This document shows, one piece after another, positions 16,008-23,654 of a stretch of 64,000 bases of DNA; the stretch's first letter is position 1; each line of letters starts with the position of its first letter. The translations under genes were made by a program, and so were the position numbers. Below the pieces are notes generated by a model, which was not told where the DNA came from, did not search any database, and saw only the letters and a list, made by a program, of their open reading frames with translations. This stretch comes from Mycobacterium sp. (GTDB lineage: Bacteria; Actinomycetota; Actinomycetes; Mycobacteriales; Mycobacteriaceae): contig NZ_PKEK01000100.1 of assembly GCF_002863225.1 (NCBI RefSeq), positions 1 through 64,000 of the forward strand, read 5' to 3'.

Positions 16008-19000
16008 ATGTCGATGGAGACCCAGGAAGACCAGGAACGTCGCGCAGCGGGGTTGGCCGCCAATGATCCGGAATTCGCTGCTGCCCGCCCAGACGCCGAC
16101 GTTGCAGCCGCCATCGAGGCGGCTGGAACGCACTACGCCGACGTCACCAAGGCCGTGTTGCAGGGGTACGCCGACCGTCCCGCGCTCGCGCAGCGCGCGT
16201 TCGAATTGGTCAAGGATCCCGGCACCGGACGGACGTCCGCGAAGCTGCTCCCCTGGTTCGACAAAGTCACCTACGGCGAGCTTGCCGATCGCGTCGGTGA
16301 GTTGTCGCGCGCGCTCAGCGACGGCGTGATCGAACGCGGCGACCGGGTCTGCGTGCTCGGGTTCACCAGCGTCGACTACACGACCATCGACGTCGCACTC
16401 GGTGTCGCCGGCGCCGTCTCGGTGCCGCTGCAGACCAGCGCGGCGATCACCCAACTGTTGCCGATCGTGAGCGAGACCGAGCCCACCGTCTTCGCGTCGA
16501 GCGTCGACTATCTCGCCGACGCCGTCGACGTGATCCTCGCCGGTGCCGAGGCCGGTCACACCCCCGGGCGGTTGGTGGTCTTCGACTACCGCACCGAGCT
16601 CGACGACAACCGCGAGGCGCTCCAGGCCGCCCACGAGCGGCTGTCCGACCTCGAGGTCACCATCGAGACACTCGACGAATTGCGTGACCGCGGCGCGAAT
16701 TTGCCTGCGACACAGCCCGTTCAGGGCGACGACGACCCGCTGGCCCTGCTGATCTACACCTCGGGCAGCACCGGTGCCCCCAAGGGCGCGATGTACCCGC
16801 AGAGCAACGTCGCCAAGATGTGGAACCGGTCGACCAAGAACTGGTTCGGACCGAGCGCCGCGTCGATCAACCTCAACTTCATGCCGATGAGCCACGTCAT
16901 GGGCCGCGGCACCCTCTACGGCACGCTTGGCAACGGTGGCACCGCCTACTTCGCCGCCAAGAGCGACCTGTCGACGTTGCTCGAGGACCTGCGCCTGGTG
17001 CGACCGACCGAGCTCAACTTCGTGCCGCGCATCTGGGAGATGTTGTACAGCGAGTTCCAAAGCGAAGTGGGCCGACGGACCGCCGAAGGTGTCGAGCGTC
17101 AGTCCGCGGAGGCTCAGGTGCTGACCGACCTGCGCCAGGAACTGCTCGGCGGCCGTTTCATCTTTGCGATGACCGGATCGGCACCGATCTCCCCCGAACT
17201 GCGCAACTGGGTCGAGGCGCTGCTGGAGATCCACCTGGTGGATGGCTACGGCTCCACCGAAGCCGGAATGGTGTTGCTGGACGGCGAGATTCAGCGCCCG
17301 CCCGTCCTGGACTACAAGCTGGTCGACGTCCCCGACCTCGGCTACTACGCCACCGACCGGCCGCACCCGCGGGGTGAGCTGTTGCTCAAGACCCCGAACA
17401 TGTTCCCCGGGTACTACAAGCGGGCCGAGACCACGGCCGGCGTCTTCGACGAGGACGGCTACTACCGCACCGGCGACGTGTTCGCCGAGCTCTCCCCCGA
17501 CCACCTGGTGTATGTCGACCGGCGCAACAATGTGCTCAAGCTGGCACAGGGCGAGTTCGTCACCCTGGCCAAGCTGGAAGCAGAATTCGGCAACAGCCCG
17601 CTGATCCGCCAGATCTACATCTACGGCAACAGCGCTCAGCCCTATCTGCTGGCGGTCGTGGTGCCGACTGAGGACGCAGCGGCCACGCACAGTGCCGGTG
17701 CACTCAAATCTCGGATCGCCGAGTCGTTGCAGCAGGTCGCGAAAGTCGCCAACCTGCAGTCCTACGAGGTGCCGCGCGACTTCATCGTCGAGACCACGCC
17801 GTTCACCCTGGAAAACGGGTTGCTGACCGGGATCCGCAAGCTGGCCTGGCCGAAGCTGAAGGCGCACTACGGCGATCAGCTGGAGCAGCTCTACGCCGAC
17901 CTGGCCCAGGGCCAGGCCAACGAGCTCTCCGATCTGCGTCGCACCGGTGCGGACGCTCCCGTCTTGCAGACCGTCAGCCGTGCTGCGGCAGCGATGCTCG
18001 GTGCGGCGCAGTCCGACCTGACCCCGGATGCGCACTTCACCGACCTGGGCGGAGACTCGTTGTCCGCGTTGACATTCGGCAACCTCTTGCACGAGATCTT
18101 CGATGTCGACGTGCCGGTGGGCGTGATCGTCAGCCCGGCCAACGACCTCCAGGCGATCGCCGACTACATCGACGGCGAGCGACAGGGCAGCAAGCGACCG
18201 AGCTTCGCCTCGGTGCACGGCCGCGACGCCACCGAGGTGCACGCCGCAGACCTGACGCTGGACAAGTTCATCGACCAGGACACCTTGACCGCCGCCCGCG
18301 ACCTGCCGGCGGCCGGCACCGAGGTGCGCACCGTATTGCTCACCGGCGCAACCGGATTCCTGGGCCGCTACCTGGCACTGGAGTGGCTCGAGCGGATGAG
18401 CCTGGTCGACGGCAAGGTCATCGCCCTGGTGCGCGCCAAGTCAGACCAGGATGCGCGTGCCCGGTTGGACAAGACGTTCGACAGCGGTGACCCGAAGCTG
18501 TTGGCGCACTACCAGAAGCTGGCAGCTGATCACCTCGAGGTGATCGCCGGCGACAAGGGTGAGGCGAACCTGGGCCTGGACGGCCAGACCTGGCAGCGGC
18601 TGGCTGACAGCGTCGACCTGATCGTCGACCCCGCGGCCCTGGTCAACCACGTGCTGCCCTACAGCGAACTGTTCGGCCCCAACGCATTAGGGACCGCGGA
18701 GCTGTTGCGGATCGCCTTGACCACGAAGCTGAAGGCGTTCACCTACGTGTCGACGATCGGTGTCGGCGACCAGATCCAACCCGGAAAGTTCGTCGAGGAC
18801 GCCGACGTTCGGGAGATCAGCGCCACCCGTCAGATTCACGACGGCTACGCCAACGGATACGGCAACAGCAAGTGGGCGGGCGAGGTGTTGCTTCGCGAGG
18901 CCAACGACCTCTGCGGGCTGCCGGTCGCGGTGTTCCGCTGCGACATGATCCTGGCCGACACCAGCTACGCCGGGCAGCTGAATCTGCCGGACATGTTCAC

Positions 19001-19517
19001 CCGGCAGATCCTCAGCCTGGTGGCCACCGGTATCGCGCCCGGTTCGTTCTACGAGCTGGATGCGGCCGGCAACCGGCAGCGGGCCCACTACGACGGTCTG
19101 CCAGTGGAATTCATCGCCGAGGCGATCTCCACCCTGGGCGCCCAGGTGGTCGACGGGTTCCAGACCTACCACGTGATGAACCCGTACGACGACGGCATCG
19201 GTTTCGACGAGTACGTCGACTGGCTGATCGACGCCGGCTACTCGATCCAGCGGGTCGGCAACTACGCCACCTGGTTGCAGCGGTTCGAGATGACGCTGCG
19301 TGGCCTGCCCGAACGGCAGCGCCAGTACTCGCTGCTGCCGCTGCTGCACAACTACCAGAAGCCGCAGGCTCCGATCAACGGGTCGATGGCCCCCACCGAT
19401 CGATTCCGTGCTGCCGTGCAAGAGGCGAAAATTGGCCCGGACAAGGACATCCCGCATGTCTCGCAGCCGGTGATCGTCAAGTACGTCACCGATCTGCAGC
19501 TGCTCGGACTGCTGTAG
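16008..19517 (+). CDS. car: Carboxylic acid reductase (adenylation-carrier-reductase)
   Basis: Multidomain enzyme that reduces carboxylic acids to aldehydes with ATP and NADPH. Order: adenylation domain (IYTSGSTGAPKGAMYP from residue 249; GYGSTEAG), phosphopantetheine carrier domain (LGGDSLSAL with the attachment Ser at 684), and an NADP-binding thioester reductase domain (TGATGFLG at 779-786, catalytic Tyr951 and Lys955 in YGNSK). All key residues are present and 1169 residues is the normal full length. It is the FadD9-type enzyme. The aldehyde product could feed transamination, which may relate to the upstream gabT. It needs a phosphopantetheinyl transferase encoded elsewhere. Confidence 0.96.
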   Translation: MSMETQEDQERRAAGLAANDPEFAAARPDADVAAAIEAAGTHYADVTKAVLQGYADRPALAQRAFELVKDPGTGRTSAKLLPWFDKVTYGELADRVGELSRALSDGVIERGDRVCVLGFTSVDYTTIDVALGVAGAVSVPLQTSAAITQLLPIVSETEPTVFASSVDYLADAVDVILAGAEAGHTPGRLVVFDYRTELDDNREALQAAHERLSDLEVTIETLDELRDRGANLPATQPVQGDDDPLALLIYTSGSTGAPKGAMYPQSNVAKMWNRSTKNWFGPSAASINLNFMPMSHVMGRGTLYGTLGNGGTAYFAAKSDLSTLLEDLRLVRPTELNFVPRIWEMLYSEFQSEVGRRTAEGVERQSAEAQVLTDLRQELLGGRFIFAMTGSAPISPELRNWVEALLEIHLVDGYGSTEAGMVLLDGEIQRPPVLDYKLVDVPDLGYYATDRPHPRGELLLKTPNMFPGYYKRAETTAGVFDEDGYYRTGDVFAELSPDHLVYVDRRNNVLKLAQGEFVTLAKLEAEFGNSPLIRQIYIYGNSAQPYLLAVVVPTEDAAATHSAGALKSRIAESLQQVAKVANLQSYEVPRDFIVETTPFTLENGLLTGIRKLAWPKLKAHYGDQLEQLYADLAQGQANELSDLRRTGADAPVLQTVSRAAAAMLGAAQSDLTPDAHFTDLGGDSLSALTFGNLLHEIFDVDVPVGVIVSPANDLQAIADYIDGERQGSKRPSFASVHGRDATEVHAADLTLDKFIDQDTLTAARDLPAAGTEVRTVLLTGATGFLGRYLALEWLERMSLVDGKVIALVRAKSDQDARARLDKTFDSGDPKLLAHYQKLAADHLEVIAGDKGEANLGLDGQTWQRLADSVDLIVDPAALVNHVLPYSELFGPNALGTAELLRIALTTKLKAFTYVSTIGVGDQIQPGKFVEDADVREISATRQIHDGYANGYGNSKWAGEVLLREANDLCGLPVAVFRCDMILADTSYAGQLNLPDMFTRQILSLVATGIAPGSFYELDAAGNRQRAHYDGLPVEFIAEAISTLGAQVVDGFQTYHVMNPYDDGIGFDEYVDWLIDAGYSIQRVGNYATWLQRFEMTLRGLPERQRQYSLLPLLHNYQKPQAPINGSMAPTDRFRAAVQEAKIGPDKDIPHVSQPVIVKYVTDLQLLGLL

Positions 19518-19531
19518 TTCCAGCTCAAAAC

Positions 19532-19576
19532 AGAAGCCTGGGTCGTGAACGATGTCGGTTCACGACCCAGGCTTCT
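19532..19576. terminator. Strong bidirectional terminator between convergent genes
   Basis: A perfect 19-bp inverted repeat, AGAAGCCTGGGTCGTGAAC at 19532-19550 and its reverse complement at 19558-19576, with a 7-base loop. It lies 14 bases after the car stop and 15 bases from the stop of the convergent membrane-protein gene, flanked by AAAAC and TATTT, so it can serve both directions. Confidence 0.88.
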
Positions 19577-19591
19577 ATTTGGTGTCAGGTG

Positions 19592-20242
19592 TCAGTGACT
19601 TGTCGCGCCGGCGCTGCTTCGGCGAAACAAGCCGTGGCTCTTGGCTTCCCGCCGGTGCCGTTGCGGCGCGGGAGTGATCACCTCGGTGCGCGCCGATTCG
19701 GCGAAGGCATCGAAGCTGCCCGAGTCGGCGACTCCGCGGGCGTCGGCTGCTTGTCGCGCCAGCTCGACGTCGCGGGCCGTCCGGATCGTCAGCCGTGCCA
19801 GCACCGCACCGCCGAGAAACACGATCGACGCGCCCAGTCCGGAGAACGACACGATCTCGATGACGGCCCGCTTGGCGTCGGTTGCCGCGAGAGGTTGGCC
19901 GACGTCACCCAGTCGAAGGGTCGACGCCAGAGTGCGACCGACGACGAACCACGCGCCGGCGACCACCGCGAGCCATCCGCCGAACATGGCCGTCGCACGA
20001 TTGCCGGAGATCAGTAGCAGGAAACCGCCCGCTGCGGTGACGACCCCGGGCACAACTTCCAGCCAGGCTCGTGCGGTGCTCCACACCCAGGCTTGGCCGG
20101 GTGTGTAGGCGAGGTGGAGGTAGGGCCCGACGAACGGGATCAACGCACCCCACACGCCGAGGATGAGCAGGAGCAGTCCGCTCACTGCGCCGCGGCTGCG
20201 CGGCATATGGAAGGTGCCGAAGCCGGACCGCGAGTCATTCAT
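19592..20242 (-). CDS. Four-helix mycobacterial membrane protein of unknown function
   Basis: The 216-residue protein starts at ATG 20242 (MNDSRSGF), preceded by GAGGAG. It has four predicted membrane segments: GAVSGLLLLILGVWGALIPFVG, VVPGVVTAAGGFLLLIS, MFGGWLAVVAGAWFVVG and GLGASIVFLGGAVLARL, with a polar extracytoplasmic loop between helices 3 and 4 and an Arg/Ala-rich cytoplasmic tail. The pattern resembles conserved actinobacterial membrane proteins with no assigned role. It stands alone, convergent with car and separated from it by the terminator. Confidence 0.8.
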   Translation of the reverse strand: MNDSRSGFGTFHMPRSRGAVSGLLLLILGVWGALIPFVGPYLHLAYTPGQAWVWSTARAWLEVVPGVVTAAGGFLLLISGNRATAMFGGWLAVVAGAWFVVGRTLASTLRLGDVGQPLAATDAKRAVIEIVSFSGLGASIVFLGGAVLARLTIRTARDVELARQAADARGVADSGSFDAFAESARTEVITPAPQRHRREAKSHGLFRRSSAGATSH

Positions 20243-20572
20243 TTTTCGAGTTCTCCTCAAACAGTGGACACCGTGTGTCGAGCGAGTGCTGAGTACCCCT
20301 ACGCCCGCGGCGGTGCAAAGGCCGTCGGCGTGCGCGTCACGCTAATCGGTGTGTCTGAAATTTAGCTCAGAGCTGCGCTGTTTTACGCGTCGGCGAGCAA
20401 TGGCGCCCAGCGCCGCCAAATCCAGTAGCCCTGGTATTTCGATCTAGATGGGAGACACCAGCAACTGCTGGGTTTATTCAGGATTCAGGCGGCTCTGGAA
20501 CGTCAGGGCTGCGCGGAACGACCGTCAATCGACGACTGGACATCGCTGGCCTGCAGTGCCAGCCAGGTCGAT
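20243..20572. other. 330-base intergenic region; weak hairpin at 20545-20563
   Basis: No convincing gene is seen. The part near 20243-20360 is the likely promoter region of the four-helix membrane protein. A short hairpin GCTGGC-CTGCAGT-GCCAGC at 20545-20563 lies 9 bases beyond the stop of the DUF1304 gene and could be a weak terminator for it, though no U-run follows on that strand. Confidence 0.45.
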
Positions 20573-20956
20573 CTAGTGCAGTCCGGCCAGCAGTAGCACG
20601 ATCGCGATCGCCGGGAAGGTGCCCTGCGACAGCGCCGCCCGCGCCTTGTCGGGCGCTGACGCGATCAGCACAATGGCCGCCGCGGCCATCGACCCTACGC
20701 CCGCCAAAATCAGGGCTGCGCCAATTCCTTTGTGTCCCATCTCGATTGCCGCGATTCCCACGCCGGTGACAATTGCCAGGAACAGGTTGTAGAAGCCCTG
20801 GTTGAACGCCAGCAACTTGGTGGCCTCCGCCTCCTCGGCCGTGGTGCCGAACGTGGCGCGAGTCCGCTTGCTGGTCCAGGTGAGCGACTCCATGGTGAAG
20901 ATGTAGACGTGCAGCAAGCTGGCCAGTCCGGCGAATACCAGTGCGGCAGTGATCAT
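20573..20956 (-). CDS. DUF1304 family membrane protein
   Basis: A 127-residue protein with four predicted membrane helices. The first segment carries HVYIFTMESLTW and is followed by TFGTTAEEAEATKLLAFNQGFYNLFLA, both characteristic of DUF1304. The molecular function of this family is not established. It lies 59 bases downstream of ruvB on the same strand and might be read through from the ruv operon. Confidence 0.88.
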   Translation of the reverse strand: MITAALVFAGLASLLHVYIFTMESLTWTSKRTRATFGTTAEEAEATKLLAFNQGFYNLFLAIVTGVGIAAIEMGHKGIGAALILAGVGSMAAAAIVLIASAPDKARAALSQGTFPAIAIVLLLAGLH

Positions 20957-21015
20957 TCGACCTCCTACTCAGTGGCGGCCCGCCTCGCCCGGCGTTGCGG
21001 CGCTCGCGATTACCG

Positions 21016-22071
21016 TTACTCGAACAACCCCGGCTGTCCCAGACCGCTGGCCCGCGGTGGCGGTGTCATTCCCAGGTGCGTCCACGCCTGCGGAGTTGCC
21101 ACCCTGCCGCGTGGAGTGCGGGCGATCATGCCGGCCCGCACCAGGAAAGGCTCGCATACCTCTTCGACGGTGGTGGCCTCTTCGCCGACCGCGACCGCCA
21201 AGGTCGACACACCGACCGGCCCGCCACCGAAGCTGCGGGTCAGCGCCGACAGCACTGCACGGTCCAACCGGTCAAGGCCGAGTTCGTCGACGTCGTAGAC
21301 CGCCAGCGCGGCTTTCGCGACGTCCCGGGTGATCACACCGTCGGCGCGCACCTCTGCGAAATCTCGGACCCGGCGTAACAGCCGGTTGGCGATGCGCGGC
21401 GTACCGCGTGAACGTCGGGCAATCTCGGCGCCGGCCTCGGTGCCCAACTCGATGCCCAGAATCCCCGCCGAGCGGCGCAGTACCCGCTCCAGTTCGGCCG
21501 GCTCGTAGAAGTCCATGTGGGCGGTGAACCCGAAGCGGTCGCGCAGCGGTCCGGTCAGTGCACCGGACCGGGTGGTGGCGCCGACGAGCGTGAACGGCGC
21601 TACCTCCAGCGGAATCGACGTTGCCCCAGGCCCTTTGCCGACGACGACGTCGACCCGGAAGTCTTCCATTGCCAGATACAACATCTCTTCGGCGGGCCGG
21701 GCGATGCGGTGAATCTCGTCGATGAACAACACGTCGTGCTCGACGAGATTGGACAGCATCGCCGCCAGATCGCCGGCGCGTTCCAGCGCCGGCCCCGACG
21801 TGAGCCGCAACGACGATCCCAGCTCGCTGGCGATGATCATGGCCAGCGACGTCTTGCCCAGCCCGGGCGGGCCGGACAGCAGGATGTGATCGGGTGTGCT
21901 GCCGCGGTTCTTGGCGCCCTCGAGTACCAACTGCAATTGCTCGCGCACGCGTGGCTGACCGATGAACTCCCCCAGCGAGCGAGGACGCAGGCTGGCGTCG
22001 ACATCGCCCTCGCCGACCGTCAACGCGGCCGAGACCTCCCGCTCGTCGGGGTCGTCTTCGACCGGGGTCAC
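21016..22071 (-). CDS. ruvB: Holliday junction branch migration helicase RuvB
   Basis: AAA+ ATPase ring that drives branch migration of Holliday junctions with RuvA. The 351-residue protein has Walker A GPPGLGKTSL, Walker B LFIDEIHR, sensor I GATTRSGALTGPLRDRFG and the C-terminal winged-helix region ending TPRGRVATPQAWTHLG. ATG 22071 overlaps the ruvA stop by 4 bases, so the genes are coupled. Confidence 0.97.
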   Translation of the reverse strand: MTPVEDDPDEREVSAALTVGEGDVDASLRPRSLGEFIGQPRVREQLQLVLEGAKNRGSTPDHILLSGPPGLGKTSLAMIIASELGSSLRLTSGPALERAGDLAAMLSNLVEHDVLFIDEIHRIARPAEEMLYLAMEDFRVDVVVGKGPGATSIPLEVAPFTLVGATTRSGALTGPLRDRFGFTAHMDFYEPAELERVLRRSAGILGIELGTEAGAEIARRSRGTPRIANRLLRRVRDFAEVRADGVITRDVAKAALAVYDVDELGLDRLDRAVLSALTRSFGGGPVGVSTLAVAVGEEATTVEEVCEPFLVRAGMIARTPRGRVATPQAWTHLGMTPPPRASGLGQPGLFE

Positions 22072-22661
22072 TTCGTCTTCCCCAGCAGCGACAACGCCGA
22101 ACGCAGCGCCGTCGACGTGGTGGCCTCCTCATCGGCGGCCAGGACCTTGTCGGTCGCCTCTTCAGCCTGCTTGATTGCAAAGCCAAGTCCCACAAGGGCT
22201 TCCACTACCGGACCGCGCACGCTGTGGCCGTTGACGCCGGTCGACGACCCGCTCGTTCCCACCGGTCCGATCTTGTCACGCAGTTCCAGCACCATCCGCT
22301 CGGCGCTGCGCTTGCCGATACCCGGCACCCGGGTCAACGCGGTGACATCACCGTCGGCGAGCGCTTGCCGCAACGCCGTCGCGTCGTACACCGCAAGCGT
22401 CGCCAGCGCGATCTTCGGGCCGACGCCCGAGACCCCCAGCAGCGTCAGGAACAGATCCCGGGCCTCGGCGTCGGGAAATCCGTACAGCGTCATGGAGTCT
22501 TCGCGAACAATCATCGCGGTGATCAGACGGGCCTCGCCACCGCGACGCAGCGTCGCAAGCGTGGACGGGGCAGCCATCAACTTGTAGCCCACCCCGGCCG
22601 CCTCGATCACCACGTGGTCGAGGGCGATGTCGAGCACCTCGCCGCGCACCGACGCGATCAT
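22068..22661 (-). CDS. ruvA: Holliday junction DNA-binding protein RuvA
   Basis: Binds four-way junctions and recruits RuvB. The 197-residue protein starts MIASVRGEVLDIALDHVVIEAAGVGY, has two helix-hairpin-helix motifs (LLGVSGVGPKIALA and LTRVPGIGKRSAERMV) and the C-terminal RuvB-binding domain (VVEALVGLGFAIKQAEEA). ATG 22661 overlaps the ruvC stop by 4 bases. The frame continues upstream but that is ruvC in another frame. Confidence 0.97.
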   Translation of the reverse strand: MIASVRGEVLDIALDHVVIEAAGVGYKLMAAPSTLATLRRGGEARLITAMIVREDSMTLYGFPDAEARDLFLTLLGVSGVGPKIALATLAVYDATALRQALADGDVTALTRVPGIGKRSAERMVLELRDKIGPVGTSGSSTGVNGHSVRGPVVEALVGLGFAIKQAEEATDKVLAADEEATTSTALRSALSLLGKTK

Positions 22662-23212
22662 TTCGCCGCCTTCACCTTGGCCTGATAATTGCGTCGTTGC
22701 TGGGCCGCCATGGCCTCGGCGGCTGCCATCCGGGCGATCATCGGCGCACGCCAGCAGTGGCAGATGGCCAGCGCAAGGGCGTCCGCCGCATCCGCGGGCG
22801 TCGGCTTCGTCTGCAGGGCAAGGATTTTGGTGACCATTGCGGTGACCTGGGCCTTGTCCGCCCGGCCGTTGCCCGTCACGGCGGCCTTGACCTCGCTGGG
22901 CGTGTGGAAGTGTACGTCGATACCGCGTTTGGCTGCCGCCAACGCGATCACACCGCCGGCCTGCGCCGTGCCCATCGCGGTATTGGCGTTCTGGTTGGCG
23001 AATACGCGCTCGATCGCGATCACATCCGGCAGGTGGGTGTCCATCCAGTGGTCGACGGTATCGCTGATCGTCAGCAGACGGCGGTGCAGTGGCTCGTCGG
23101 ACGGCGTGCGCACCACGTCGACATCGAGCGCAATGACCTGTCGGCCGCGTCCGCTCTCGATCACCGACAGCCCGCAGCGCGTCAGGCCCGGGTCGACGCC
23201 CATCACACGCAC
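22658..23212 (-). CDS. ruvC: Holliday junction resolvase RuvC
   Basis: RNase H-fold endonuclease that cuts Holliday junctions symmetrically. The 184-residue protein begins MRVMGVDPGLTRCG with the first catalytic Asp, followed by the Glu of IAIERVFANQN and the Asp pair of PADAADALALAICH. It is the first gene of the ruvC-ruvA-ruvB operon, and each junction overlaps by 4 bases. Confidence 0.97.
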   Translation of the reverse strand: MRVMGVDPGLTRCGLSVIESGRGRQVIALDVDVVRTPSDEPLHRRLLTISDTVDHWMDTHLPDVIAIERVFANQNANTAMGTAQAGGVIALAAAKRGIDVHFHTPSEVKAAVTGNGRADKAQVTAMVTKILALQTKPTPADAADALALAICHCWRAPMIARMAAAEAMAAQQRRNYQAKVKAAK

Positions 23213-23654
23213 CTTCGCCTCCTACGTTGCGAACGCTTGTTCGATAAGCGTAGCGACCGACCGTGGTGCGACAGTGCGCGACACGCGGGGGCGACGGCGC
23301 TGGGCAAGCCGGGCCCAGGGACGCAGTCGCCATCGGAGCGGCTCACCGCGCGGCCGCACCGGCGGTATCGCAGCAGGCGAACGCCAGTCGTTTCGGACGA
23401 CAACTCGGCCTGAGCACGTCTCTCAGGATGCGTTCCAATCAAGTTACGGCCAAATTAATCGATATCGTGATCAGTTAGGCACACCGACAATTTTTCTGCG
23501 CTTGAAAATCCCCTTTGAGCTGCGGCGATGTCCGAACAAGATCAAATTTGAAAAATTATTCAAGATCTTTTTCGAAATACACTTCCCGCGACGGACCCCT
23601 GAGGTCTAGCTTAGCGAAAGCTGAGAAAAACTTACCCAATGGGGAGGGTCCGCC
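23213..23654. other. 442-base AT-rich divergent promoter region between ruvC and the PGRS gene
   Basis: The half near ruvC is GC-rich and probably holds the ruvC promoter. From about 23430 to 23640 the DNA is strikingly AT-rich for this genome (for example AAATTTGAAAAATTATT near 23550). Just before the PGRS gene is an imperfect hairpin CTTAGC-GAAA-GCTGAG (23610-23625) and a strong ribosome site GGGGAGG at 23641-23647. Short open frames here do not look like proteins. Confidence 0.5.

Noticed and set aside
15951..18242. Long open frame on the minus strand (763 codons) opposite car
   Set aside because: It is antisense to the highly conserved adenylation domain of car and has low-complexity composition with no family-like motifs. 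High GC leaves the opposite strand open.
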